From NCBI GenBank assembly GCA_034435375.1, contig DAOTXR010000037.1, forward strand, positions 116,300-180,299: 64,000 nt of DNA, in the 5' to 3' direction. Positions within the stretch are counted from its first letter, which is position 1. Each line of letters opens with the position of its first letter. Below, piece by piece: positions 34,148 through 43,055 of this stretch. Below the pieces are notes generated by a model. The model was not told the origin of the DNA. It made no database searches and worked only from the letters and a program-made list of their open reading frames with translations. A program made the translations under genes and the position numbers. This stretch comes from DAOTXR01 sp034435375 (GTDB lineage Bacteria > Chloroflexota > Anaerolineae > Aggregatilineales > UBA3940).

Positions 34148-36100
34148 ATGGACATTCGCGCCGCCACCTTGATCAAGATTACCGCCCTGATAGTTCTGAT
34201 GATGCTGATCAGTATGTTGAGCTTCACCCCCCGGCAGGAGGTCGAAGCCCAGCGCTCTGACGACTCACGTTTTGGACTGGTCAATGCCTACGACGCATCC
34301 CAGGCAGCCTATCAATTGGGTGCTAGCTGGGAAGTTGTAATCATTCACTGGGATCAAATTCAGCCTGCCTCACCAACTCAGTGGGTGACGATCCCAGAGA
34401 TCGAAAACGGTCTGGCCGCCGCCCGGACCGCCAGCCGTGAAGTGGTCGGCGTGTTGATTGGGACACCGGCCTGGGCCACCGACGGGCAGCCTGGCACGGG
34501 GGTTCCACGTGGACTGTACCTGCCCATGAACGATCCTGGCAACGTGTGGGCAGCGTTTGTCAAGCAAGCGGTGGGTTATTTCGCTGCACGCGGAGTCAAC
34601 CGCTGGGCTATCTGGCGCAATCCGGATATTCCGCCTGGCGGGCGCGGGTCGCAATGGGATGGCAGCATCTCTGACTATTATCAGCTCGTCAAGGTAGCCT
34701 ATCTGGCTGCCCATAGCGCCAATCCTAATGCTGTGATCCACCTGGGAGGGACGGGAAGCTATGATCCAGGCTGGTTCAGCCGCTACTTGGATGTTGTTCT
34801 GAGCGACCTTACAGCGCCAACCAACAATTACTACTTCGACGTGGCTACCCTGCACGTATATTACTCGGTCGACGAGATCTATACGCTGATGCAGAATGCT
34901 TTCTTTGTGATGGACCGCAAGGGTATCCCGCTCAAAGAAGTATGGCTGAATGAGACCAACGCCCGTCCAGCACTCGATCCGGCAGTTTATCCGTCCGATC
35001 AAGCGTTCTTGAGATACTCCAAAGTCACGATGGAGCAACAGGCGGCCTTCATCGTGCAGGCCTATGCCGTGGGTTTTGCAGCCAACCGCGGAGCGCGGAT
35101 TGCTGTGTACCGTCTGGTTGACAACCTGGAGGCTGATGGCAAAGAGGCTTTTGGTTTGCTGCGCGCCGACGGCAGCAGGCGACCAGCTTACGACGCTTAC
35201 CGGTTGGTGACTGAGCAGTTCTCCGAGTTCGTTTATGCACGGCGAGTCAGTGAGGAGACGCACCCACTGATTGACTATGTGCGCCTCACGTTCGAAAACA
35301 AGGTCACCCACGTCGCGTGGGCGCGTACAGCCCAGACAGCCACGCTGATCATCCCGGCGCGTAGCCAGCAGGCCACCTTGATCGATCTCCAGGGCAATCG
35401 TTGGCCTGTGACGCCACAAGATGGCGAATATCGGGTGGTGGTTGGTGGCGCTGATTGCAATGACCCCATGGAAGGATGTCTGATCGGCGGCGCACCGTGG
35501 CTGCTGGTTGAGGAGGGAGTGGAAGAAGCCCTCACCACGACGCCGCCATCGGTGAAAGTTGAGCGAGGGGGGGTGTTGCCCACGCCCGATCCGGCTCTGG
35601 CGATGACAGCCACTGCCCTGGCGGCCCCCAGCCCCACACCCACCGTGCCCACTGCCACACCGACGGCTACGCTGACGCCGCTGCCATCTTCTACGCCAAC
35701 TGTGCCGACTGCTACCCCCACCCGCCCACCGACTAGAACGCCTGCCCCTGTCAACACGTCGCGGCCTACCACAACCATGACATCTCTCCCGGCTGCAACC
35801 GTTACTTCCGCCGAGATGGAAGTAGCCGAAGCGACGGTCCAGCCGCCATGGGAGGCCACCTTGCAGGCTGCCGAAGCCGTGGAGATCGATGAGAGCGCTC
35901 TAAGGCCGCGCGGCCTAACGGCGGCAGTGCCATACGTCCTGATCGGGCTGGGGACGATCGCCATTGGCGCCGGAGTATGGTACTTTGCTTCCGCCTTGTG
36001 GCTGGAACGGAAGCGGCAGCAGCCACCGCCAGATGAGGAAGCCGATCAGTCTGCTGATGAGGTAAATCAGGCTCCAGAGGACGACCAAGACCAGGTATAA
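34148..36100 (+). CDS. Membrane-anchored glycoside-hydrolase-like protein
   Basis: A 650-residue surface protein. An N-terminal signal segment is followed by a TIM-barrel-like region (about 40-360) resembling clan GH-A enzymes (GH39-like). The usual WNEPD motif reads WRNPDI at 155-160, with Asn158 in place of the acid/base Glu; the candidate nucleophile Glu269 sits in LNETN. A Thr/Pro linker (about 475-550) leads to one membrane helix near 605-625 and an acidic tail. It may be a binding protein rather than an enzyme. A TATAAT at 36096-36101 overlaps its stop and may start glmU. Confidence 0.72.
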   Translation: MDIRAATLIKITALIVLMMLISMLSFTPRQEVEAQRSDDSRFGLVNAYDASQAAYQLGASWEVVIIHWDQIQPASPTQWVTIPEIENGLAAARTASREVVGVLIGTPAWATDGQPGTGVPRGLYLPMNDPGNVWAAFVKQAVGYFAARGVNRWAIWRNPDIPPGGRGSQWDGSISDYYQLVKVAYLAAHSANPNAVIHLGGTGSYDPGWFSRYLDVVLSDLTAPTNNYYFDVATLHVYYSVDEIYTLMQNAFFVMDRKGIPLKEVWLNETNARPALDPAVYPSDQAFLRYSKVTMEQQAAFIVQAYAVGFAANRGARIAVYRLVDNLEADGKEAFGLLRADGSRRPAYDAYRLVTEQFSEFVYARRVSEETHPLIDYVRLTFENKVTHVAWARTAQTATLIIPARSQQATLIDLQGNRWPVTPQDGEYRVVVGGADCNDPMEGCLIGGAPWLLVEEGVEEALTTTPPSVKVERGGVLPTPDPALAMTATALAAPSPTPTVPTATPTATLTPLPSSTPTVPTATPTRPPTRTPAPVNTSRPTTTMTSLPAATVTSAEMEVAEATVQPPWEATLQAAEAVEIDESALRPRGLTAAVPYVLIGLGTIAIGAGVWYFASALWLERKRQQPPPDEEADQSADEVNQAPEDDQDQV

Positions 36101-36168
36101 TCGTATTGTAGACAAGCGCTCCCGTCTTGCCCTGACTTTCACGTGCTCCGTTTAGCAGGGAGGAATCT

Positions 36169-37530
36169 GTGTCTCTTGATGTCGTGATCCTGGCTGCCGG
36201 GCAGGGTACACGCATGAAATCCCGGCAACCCAAAGTGTTGCACTTGCTTGGCGGTCAGCCAATGGTGATCTACAGCCTTCAGGTCGCCGCTGCCCTTGGC
36301 CCGCGTCCTCCTGTCCTCGTGATTGGCCACGGCGCGGATGAGGTGCGCCGTGTGGTCGGCGAGGCAGCCCGCTGTGTTGTTCAGGCCGAGCAGCTCGGCA
36401 CAGGCCATGCCGTTGCCCAGGCGCGTGAATTGCTTGAGGGGCAGAGCACCCACGTCGTCGTGTTCTACGCGGACATGCCCCTGCTACGCGCCGAGACACT
36501 CCAGTCACTCTACCAAGCCCAACAGGCCAATCGTGGGCCTTTCACACTACTCACCCACATCACTGACCAGCCGCGTGGGTTTGGGCGCGTGGTGCGTGGA
36601 GAGGATGGCCGGGTGGCGGCTATTGTTGAGGAGGCCCAAGCCAAACCAGAGCAGTTGGCTCTCTCTGAGGTGAATGTCGGCGTGTACTGCTTCGATGCAG
36701 GCTGGCTGTGGAGCCACCTGGACTGCATTCAACTGAATTCAAAAGGAGAATACTATCTGACCGACCTCGTTGAGGTGGCCGTGTCGGAGGGGCAAGGAGT
36801 ACATGCCTTGACCGCTAACGATCCAGATGAGCTGATTGGCATCAACACACGTGTGCACCTAGCCGAGGCAGAAAGCGCACTGCGGCGGCGTGTCAACGAG
36901 GCGCTAATGCTTTCTGGCGTCACCCTTGTTGACCCATCCACGACCTACATCGACGCCACAGTGATTATCGGTCCAGACACGGTCATCATGCCTAACACCA
37001 GCATTCGAGGCCAGACAACCATTGGCGAGGAATGTATCATCGGGCCGAACAGCCTGATCGAGAATGCCGTCATCGGTCACCGTTGCCGAATACTCGCCTC
37101 AATGATCGAGAATGCGACGGTAGAGGACGATGTCGATGTTGGCCCATTCAGCCATCTGCGCAGAGGCGCCTACCTGGAGAGCGGTGTCCACATGGGCAAC
37201 TTCGGTGAGGTGAAGAACAGCCGTCTGGGCCGGGGGGTCAAGATGGGCCACTTCAGCTATGTTGGGGATGCTGACATTGGCGCGGATACCAACATCGGCG
37301 CAGGGACCATTACCTGCAATTTTGACGGCGTTAAAAAGCACAAGACTGTGATCGGGAAGAACGTCTTCATCGGCAGCGATACTCTCTTGGTAGCTCCCGT
37401 CACACTGGGGGACGATGCGCGGACTGGCGCTGGCTCGGTGGTTACACATGATGTGTTACCGGGCAGCCTGGTGTATGGCGTCCCAGCGCGAGAACAGCCG
37501 AAGCAGGGAAACGATAACCAGAAAGAGTAG
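36169..37530 (+). CDS. glmU: Bifunctional GlmU
   Basis: A 453-residue bifunctional enzyme: N-terminal uridylyltransferase (ILAAGQGTRMKSRQPKVLH) and C-terminal left-handed beta-helix acetyltransferase (NIGAGTITCNFDGVKKHKT). It makes UDP-GlcNAc for peptidoglycan. The start is GTG with GGGAGG seven bases upstream. It begins a tight series with the CNNM protein, cytidine deaminase and recO. Confidence 0.96.
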   Translation: MSLDVVILAAGQGTRMKSRQPKVLHLLGGQPMVIYSLQVAAALGPRPPVLVIGHGADEVRRVVGEAARCVVQAEQLGTGHAVAQARELLEGQSTHVVVFYADMPLLRAETLQSLYQAQQANRGPFTLLTHITDQPRGFGRVVRGEDGRVAAIVEEAQAKPEQLALSEVNVGVYCFDAGWLWSHLDCIQLNSKGEYYLTDLVEVAVSEGQGVHALTANDPDELIGINTRVHLAEAESALRRRVNEALMLSGVTLVDPSTTYIDATVIIGPDTVIMPNTSIRGQTTIGEECIIGPNSLIENAVIGHRCRILASMIENATVEDDVDVGPFSHLRRGAYLESGVHMGNFGEVKNSRLGRGVKMGHFSYVGDADIGADTNIGAGTITCNFDGVKKHKTVIGKNVFIGSDTLLVAPVTLGDDARTGAGSVVTHDVLPGSLVYGVPAREQPKQGNDNQKE

Positions 37531-37533
37531 GAT

Positions 37534-38892
37534 GTGGACTCTGTCTTATGGGGCCTTACCGGCCTTGTGGTTCTGCTGATCATTGATGGTTTATTCTCGT
37601 CGGCCCGTGCTGCACTGGTCAATGTCCGTCGCCAGAGCTTGCGCGACTGGGCCGAACAGGGCAACCGTCGTGCGGCGTTGGCTTTCTCCATAGCTGAAGA
37701 CTCCTCGGGAGTTCTTAGCACTTTCCAGCTGGCGAATCAGATTTCACACTTTCTCCTCGCAGCGCTGATCGCTACCTTGCTGTTGCCACGGCTCACCCTC
37801 TGGCTGTCTAGCGTGCTACCCCTGTCACTGCCTGTCTGTGCTGTGATCACCTATCTGGTCGTGATCCCTATCTCTGGGCTGTTGGTCTTCCTGCTGACCG
37901 AGACGTTGCCAGAAGTGCTGGCTCAGCACAATCCACTGGGCTGGGTGATGGCACTGATAGAAGTGGCTTGGCTGACAGTTGTCATCCTTAAGCCATTCGT
38001 AGCGCTGGCAGCCAGACTGCGGCGCAGCCTGGCTGCACCCGGCAGCGACCTGGAAAGCACAGCCCTGGTGACTGAGGAGGAGATCATGACGCTGGTCGAT
38101 GCAGGTGAAGAAGGAGGTTCGATTGAGCAGGCCGAGAAGGAGATGATCTACTCGATCTTCCATCTCGACGAGACGATCGCCCGTGAGATCATGGTTCCCC
38201 GCATCGACGTTGTGGCGCTTGAGATAGACACCCCCCTGAGCGAAGCCCGTGAGGTGATCATCAAGGCTGGGCATTCGCGGATCCCGGTATACGAGACCTC
38301 CCTTGACAACATCAAAGGATTGCTGTACGCCAAAGACCTGCTGGCTGTGTGGCACAGCGGCGACCAGACGCTGGACATGGCCTCTTTGTTGCGGCCCGCA
38401 ATGTTTGTTCCAGAATCCAAGCGCGCCTCTGACCTGCTGCGTGAGCTTCAAAGCGCCAAAGTCCACATGGCAATCGTCATTGACGAGTACGGCGGCACTG
38501 CTGGACTGGTGACCATTGAAGATGTCGTTGAGGAGATCGTGGGCGAGATTCTCGACGAGTACGACGAGGAAGAGGAAGCAGCTTACGAGAAGGTTGGCGA
38601 CGGCGACTACATCTTCGATGCCCGCATTAACCTGGGTGATCTAAACCACCTGCTTGACACAGACCTGTCGGACGAGCTGGGAGACACCTTGGGGGGGTTC
38701 ATTTACGCCCAACTGGGCAAGGTGCCCGAAGTGGGTGAGGTAGTGGAAACTACCCAGGTTCAACTTGAGGTGCTGAGCGTAGTGAATCGGCGCATTCGCA
38801 AGGTTCGAGTCAAGCAACTCTCCCCTCACAAGGCTTCTGCCAAGCCCCAGGAAGGTGACAAAGGCGATGATTCCAACGGAAACGGACATTGA
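37534..38892 (+). CDS. CNNM/CorC-type membrane protein with CBS pair
   Basis: A 452-residue integral membrane protein. A DUF21 (CNNM) membrane domain (~1-190) is followed by a CBS pair containing MVPRIDVVALE and IDEYGGTAGLVTIEDV, then a CorC/HlyC domain (~350-430). The family is linked to magnesium or cobalt transport and was once called hemolysin. It starts with GTG 3 bases after glmU and overlaps the cytidine deaminase. Confidence 0.92.
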   Translation: MDSVLWGLTGLVVLLIIDGLFSSARAALVNVRRQSLRDWAEQGNRRAALAFSIAEDSSGVLSTFQLANQISHFLLAALIATLLLPRLTLWLSSVLPLSLPVCAVITYLVVIPISGLLVFLLTETLPEVLAQHNPLGWVMALIEVAWLTVVILKPFVALAARLRRSLAAPGSDLESTALVTEEEIMTLVDAGEEGGSIEQAEKEMIYSIFHLDETIAREIMVPRIDVVALEIDTPLSEAREVIIKAGHSRIPVYETSLDNIKGLLYAKDLLAVWHSGDQTLDMASLLRPAMFVPESKRASDLLRELQSAKVHMAIVIDEYGGTAGLVTIEDVVEEIVGEILDEYDEEEEAAYEKVGDGDYIFDARINLGDLNHLLDTDLSDELGDTLGGFIYAQLGKVPEVGEVVETTQVQLEVLSVVNRRIRKVRVKQLSPHKASAKPQEGDKGDDSNGNGH

Positions 38893-39274
38893 CCGGGAGG
38901 CATTGGTTCAGGCTGCGCGCCGGGCGCGGGAGTGTGCCTATGCCCCCTACTCGAATTATCGTGTAGGAGCGGCGCTTCTGGATAACCATGGCACAATCTT
39001 CACTGGCTGCAATGTCGAGAACGCCGCCTACCCAGCCTGCATCTGCGCCGAGCGCGTGGCCATCACCAAGGCAGTGTCGGAGGGACAGCGTAAGTTTGTG
39101 GCTATCGCCGTCGCCACTGCCAATGGTGGAACACCATGCGGCACCTGTCGCCAAGTTATGGCTGAGTTTGCGCCCGAAATGTTGGTCATCATTGCCGATC
39201 CCCAGCGGGTCGTAGGCGAGTACACAGTCGCAGAATTGTTGCCCTATCACTTCAGCTTTGAGCGGCTTGGCTGA
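38867..39274 (+). CDS. cdd: Cytidine deaminase
   Basis: A 135-residue zinc cytidine deaminase. The catalytic motifs are CAERVAI (Cys and Glu) and PCGTCRQV (two Cys). It converts cytidine or deoxycytidine to uridine, in pyrimidine salvage. The ATG at 38867 is preferred because GGAAGGTG lies nine bases upstream; the frame also opens at GTG 38855. It overlaps the CNNM gene by 26 bases. Confidence 0.94.
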   Translation: MIPTETDIDREALVQAARRARECAYAPYSNYRVGAALLDNHGTIFTGCNVENAAYPACICAERVAITKAVSEGQRKFVAIAVATANGGTPCGTCRQVMAEFAPEMLVIIADPQRVVGEYTVAELLPYHFSFERLG

Positions 39275-39293
39275 TGGGGTGCAGGAGGTGACA

Positions 39294-40073
39294 GTGCCAG
39301 AGCGTCTCTATCGAACCGAAGCCATTGTTCTGCGTCGCCAGGACCTGGGGGAGGCCGATCGCATTCTGACGCTCTACACACGCCACTACGGCAAACTCAG
39401 GGTAGTGGCCAAGGGAATCCGCAAACCCAGCAGCCGCAAGGCTGGACACCTGGAATTGTTCATGCGAACCGACATGCTGATTGCACATGGTCGCTCGCTG
39501 GACATTGTGACCCAAGCCGAGACGATCGATGCCTTTCTGTCTCTTCGTGCCGATCTAATCCGTACGACCTACGCCTCACACTTTGTCGAGCTTCTGGACG
39601 CATTCACCGAAGAGGGCGATGAGAACGCTTCACTGTACGGGTTGGTTTCGAGTGGACTGCGGTGGCTCTGCCAGACAACCGATCTGCGCCGCACTGCCCG
39701 CTATTACGAACTGCGCCTGTTGGACCTAGCAGGTTATCGCCCCGAATTGTTCCGCTGTGTAGCGTGTGGTGAAGAGCTTCGCCCGCAGCGCCAGTTCTAC
39801 AGCGCAGTGGAAGGTGGCGCGATCTGCCCGCGCTGCGGGCAGGATCGGTCCAGGGTACGGCCAATCTCGCTTAACACCCTCAAAGTGTTGCGCTATCTTC
39901 AGAAAAGTTCTTTTGAGGCCGTGGAGGAGTTGCGGCTCAGCCCCGCCGTACAGGCTGAGTGTGAGTGGTTGCTCTACGAGACGCTCACCTATCATCTGGA
40001 GCGGCGTCTGAAGTCGGCAGCTTTTCTCGATCGGTTGCGCCACGAGGCTGCCGTGAATCGGCGGTCCAAGTAG
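39294..40073 (+). CDS. recO: DNA repair protein RecO
   Basis: RecO loads RecA on gapped DNA. The OB-fold N-terminus (YRTEAIVLRRQDLGEADRILTLYT region) and the C-terminal zinc motif (CVACGEEL...CPRCG) are visible. The start is the GTG at 39294, placed six bases after the strong GGAGGTGA site; an upstream frame from 39258 is less likely. It is the last of the glmU series. Confidence 0.93.
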   Translation: MPERLYRTEAIVLRRQDLGEADRILTLYTRHYGKLRVVAKGIRKPSSRKAGHLELFMRTDMLIAHGRSLDIVTQAETIDAFLSLRADLIRTTYASHFVELLDAFTEEGDENASLYGLVSSGLRWLCQTTDLRRTARYYELRLLDLAGYRPELFRCVACGEELRPQRQFYSAVEGGAICPRCGQDRSRVRPISLNTLKVLRYLQKSSFEAVEELRLSPAVQAECEWLLYETLTYHLERRLKSAAFLDRLRHEAAVNRRSK

Positions 40074-40384
40074 AGGCCACTATCGCAAGGCTTCATCGAC
40101 ACCTGGGCGGCCCGAGGTTGCCTACACACTCTAGTCGAGAGGAGTCACGCGTTGCTCGACAGGTAGCTTTGTGCTACAATCCCAGTCGATGGGGCTTTGG
40201 CTTGTGTGTCGGTCAGCTGTTTGATGTTCTTATCTGAAATTATTCCTTATTAATTGCCCTCCTCAACACGCAAGCCTCAACAGTGTGACAGGCAGACAAC
40301 CCTCACCTGACCTCTGATGCCGACGTTGAGCATACAGTAGATCCCCATCAAGAGGAATAGCAGCTAGGACTTGAGGTCTCGACT
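40074..40384. other. 311-base gap before the PIN/TRAM gene
   Basis: No gene or tRNA is visible. It contains the promoter at 40152-40180 and a roughly 200-nt leader with AT-rich and repeated-CTC stretches; no riboswitch class is recognised. Confidence 0.5.
40152..40180 (+). promoter_or_regulatory. Promoter TTGCTC-17-TACAAT
   Basis: A -35 TTGCTC and an extended -10 (TG-C-TACAAT) at 17-bp spacing. The predicted RNA start is near 40187, about 198 nt before the ATG. Confidence 0.62.
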
Positions 40385-41452
40385 ATGAGTTTCGAATTCC
40401 TCCTGCGTCTTGTTGGGATGATCGTTCTTTCATTGGGAGGTCTGCGGCTAGGGGTTCAGATGGCCGAACTCGCCAACGATCCGCCGGAGATATGGGCGTT
40501 GGTGATCGCGCTGGTTGGAGCACTGTTTGGCCTGATTCTCACGCCCTACTTCACCACACGCCCAGCGCGAGCTTTGCGTAGCTATCTGAGCAGCCTTCCA
40601 GCCCAGCAGCTCGTCGCCGGCGTGATAGGACTGATCCTCGGGCTGATCATCGCAGCGCTGATGTCGCTGCCCTTGTCATTGTTGCCGGCGCCTTACGGCG
40701 CTATTCTGCCAATTGTGGCAGCGATCGTCTTTGGATATTTTGGAACATCTATCTTTGCCATGCGCCGCCGCGACATTTTTGAGCTGTTTCGTGGCCGGAT
40801 TCCTAACCTGAGGATGGGCGAGTCTGGGGATGAGAACTCTACGCCTGGCCGCCAGGTGTTGCTTGACACCAGCGTCATTATCGACGGGCGCATTGCGGAC
40901 ATCAGCCGGGCAGGGTTTATCATGGGACCGATGATCATCCCGCGCTTTGTGCTTCACGAACTACAGCGCATCGCCGACTCAGCAGACATGCTGCGCCGCA
41001 ACCGGGGCCGCCGTGGAATCGATATTCTGAACCATCTGCAGAAAGACTCCCCTGTGCCAGTGTATATCACTGACATGGATATCGAAGGAGTCGACTCCGT
41101 AGACGAGAAGCTGATCCTGCTTGCCAAGCAGCTTGGCTGCGCCATTGTGACCAATGACTTCAACCTGAACCGCATCGCCGAATTGCAGGGCGTGATGGTC
41201 CTCAACGTCAACGATCTGGCGAACGCCGTCAAGGCTGTGTATCTGCCCGGTGAGGAGATGAATATCGAGATTATCCAAGAGGGGCGCGAGATCGGCCAGG
41301 GTGTCGGTTACTTGGAAGATGGCACCATGGTGGTGATCGAAGGGGGCCGCCGTTATATAGGCCAGACTGTCGATGTGACCGTCACCAAAGTGTTACAGAC
41401 GTCGGCAGGACGCATGATCTTCGCCCGCCCCAGCTCGACAGGCACAAAGTAG
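40385..41452 (+). CDS. Membrane PIN/TRAM-domain protein
   Basis: A 355-residue protein with about four N-terminal membrane helices (1-130), a PIN nuclease-fold domain (LLDTSVIIDGRIADI, with the acidic residues) and a C-terminal TRAM domain. It resembles YacL of firmicutes and the Chloroflexota/actinobacterial PIN-TRAM proteins, usually beside gltX or cysS-type genes. GAGGT lies seven bases before the ATG. The PIN acidic residues are intact, so RNase activity is possible; function is not established. Confidence 0.85.
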   Translation: MSFEFLLRLVGMIVLSLGGLRLGVQMAELANDPPEIWALVIALVGALFGLILTPYFTTRPARALRSYLSSLPAQQLVAGVIGLILGLIIAALMSLPLSLLPAPYGAILPIVAAIVFGYFGTSIFAMRRRDIFELFRGRIPNLRMGESGDENSTPGRQVLLDTSVIIDGRIADISRAGFIMGPMIIPRFVLHELQRIADSADMLRRNRGRRGIDILNHLQKDSPVPVYITDMDIEGVDSVDEKLILLAKQLGCAIVTNDFNLNRIAELQGVMVLNVNDLANAVKAVYLPGEEMNIEIIQEGREIGQGVGYLEDGTMVVIEGGRRYIGQTVDVTVTKVLQTSAGRMIFARPSSTGTK

Positions 41453-41464
41453 GCCAGGTATCTT

Positions 41465-42805
41465 ATGCCCACTCCATCCGTCGTGCGTTTTGCCCCTAGT
41501 CCGACTGGGCCGCCGCACTTGGGCAGTCTGCGTACCGCGCTGTTTGGCTGGCTCCTAGCGCGCGCCACTGGCGGGCGCTTTATTCTGCGGATTGACGATA
41601 CTGATCGGGCGCGTTACAGGCCCAGGGCCGAAACCCAGATGCTTGGCATCCTGCGCTGGATGGGTCTGGACTGGGATGAGGGGCCAGACATAGGTGGGCC
41701 GAACGCCCCCTATCGCCAGTCAGAGCGACTGGACCTGTACTATGAAGCTGCTGCTCGACTGATTGAGAGCGATCGCGCCTACCGTCTCCCCGATGCACCA
41801 CAGGTAGTGCGCCTGAGGACGCCCCGCGCGGGACAGGTGGCATTCCACGATGCTGTGCGTGGCCAGATCACTTTCTGGTGGCGTCGCGTGCCCCGCGATC
41901 CCGTGTTGATCAAGTCAGATGGTTACCCAACGTACCATCTGGCCTCCGTCGTAGATGATCATGCAATGGGCATCACCCACGTGCTGCGCGGCGAAGAGTG
42001 GATCCCCTCCACACCGCTGCATGTGCTGATCTTCGAAGCGCTAGCATGGGAAATGCCTATCATCGCTCATTTACCGCTGGTCACAGACCAGGCTGGGCAG
42101 AAACTCAAGAAGCGTGACCCACGCGCTGCCGCCTTAGGGTACCCTCGGAAGGGCTACTTGCCCCAGGCGGTGATGAATTATCTGGCGCTGCTCGGCTGGC
42201 ATCCTGGCACGGAGGAGGAGATTTTTACGCCAGCGGAATTGGTCCAGCGATTCAGCCTGGAGAGGCTTTCGAAGAGCGCCTCGGCTTTCGACGAGGGGCG
42301 GATGCGCTGGTTCAATCGGCAACACATGGCAGCCCTGAGCCTGAATGATTTGGTGGCACTGACTCTGCCGCGCCTCCGTCGGGCTTATCCACAGGCCAGA
42401 ACCCGCGACGAAGGGTGGCTGACCCGGCTGATTGAACTGGTGCGAGATGAGCTGACTCTGTTGGATGATGTGGTGCCAGCAGCCTGCTTTGCCTTCGATG
42501 CCTGTGATCTGACTGACGAAGCCCGCCAGGCACTTGCCAGTGAAGTTGCTCAACCTGTCCTGTCCTCCCTCCGTGCAGACCTGGCTGGCGTAGAATCGCT
42601 GGACGAGGAGAAGAGTGCTGTACTGCTTAAGAATCTGCGGCTCCGATTTAAGCAATCGAACAGATGGGAAGCCCGGACCGTCATGTTTCCCATTCGCGCC
42701 GCGCTGACTGGCTCTGTGGCCGGCCCCCATCTCTCTGATGTAATCGCGTTGCTTGGCAAAGAAGAGTCGCTCCGGCGGATTGATCGGGCACTATCCCTGT
42801 TATAA
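41465..42805 (+). CDS. gltX: Glutamyl-tRNA synthetase
   Basis: A 446-residue class I synthetase charging tRNA with glutamate. The HIGH-type motif is PTGPPHLGSLRTAL. The KMSKS-type motif reads KLKKR (near residue 215-220) where KLSKR is normal, so the Ser is replaced by Lys. The length is slightly short compared with the usual 465-490. It precedes cysS. With gatCA in the window, a nondiscriminating GltX making Glu-tRNA(Gln) is plausible. Confidence 0.92.
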   Translation: MPTPSVVRFAPSPTGPPHLGSLRTALFGWLLARATGGRFILRIDDTDRARYRPRAETQMLGILRWMGLDWDEGPDIGGPNAPYRQSERLDLYYEAAARLIESDRAYRLPDAPQVVRLRTPRAGQVAFHDAVRGQITFWWRRVPRDPVLIKSDGYPTYHLASVVDDHAMGITHVLRGEEWIPSTPLHVLIFEALAWEMPIIAHLPLVTDQAGQKLKKRDPRAAALGYPRKGYLPQAVMNYLALLGWHPGTEEEIFTPAELVQRFSLERLSKSASAFDEGRMRWFNRQHMAALSLNDLVALTLPRLRRAYPQARTRDEGWLTRLIELVRDELTLLDDVVPAACFAFDACDLTDEARQALASEVAQPVLSSLRADLAGVESLDEEKSAVLLKNLRLRFKQSNRWEARTVMFPIRAALTGSVAGPHLSDVIALLGKEESLRRIDRALSLL

Positions 42806-42823
42806 TAGACGTTATAATAGACG
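42800..42823 (+). promoter_or_regulatory. Tandem TTATAATAGACG repeat with two -10s
   Basis: A perfect 12-bp duplication, TTATAATAGACG, begins inside the gltX stop codon (the stop TAA is part of the first TATAAT). Each copy carries a TATAAT. A TTGATC at 42780-42785 sits 15 bases before the first, short of ideal. It probably starts cysS transcription. A 12-bp palindrome, GAGATGCATCTC, lies at 42828-42839. Confidence 0.5.
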
Positions 42824-43055
42824 CAAGGAGATGCATCTCATGATGCTGCCGATCATCATTCCCCTGCGACAGCATACCAGCGCCAAAGGCCACTGTTGAT
42901 CGAGGCCAAACCGTGCAGATGCTTTGGCAAGCCTGGCAGATGTAGCGGGCTTGGTTCGGCCCCCCCCCCGCAATTTCCTCCCCAACGAGAAAGCTGACGA
43001 GGGGATAGGTGCACTGACCCGATCTTTTGGTGAGCACAACAAGGACACTATATCT

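Noticed and set aside
34370..35419. A 349-codon minus frame
   Set aside because: It is antisense to the glycoside-hydrolase-like gene, which has a signal and recognisable domain; the antisense text matches no family.
40074..40384. tRNA gene
   Set aside because: No cloverleaf or CCA-adjacent acceptor pairing was found by eye; the same holds for the other gaps over 200 bases.
42824..43055. T-box or other riboswitch in front of cysS
   Set aside because: I looked for the conserved T-box antiterminator bases and specifier loop and did not find them; only the palindrome GAGATGCATCTC and a C-run are present.
42924..43055. N-terminal extension of CysS
   Set aside because: The extra 44 residues do not resemble CysS; the ATG at 43056 starts the family pattern and has its own ribosome site.
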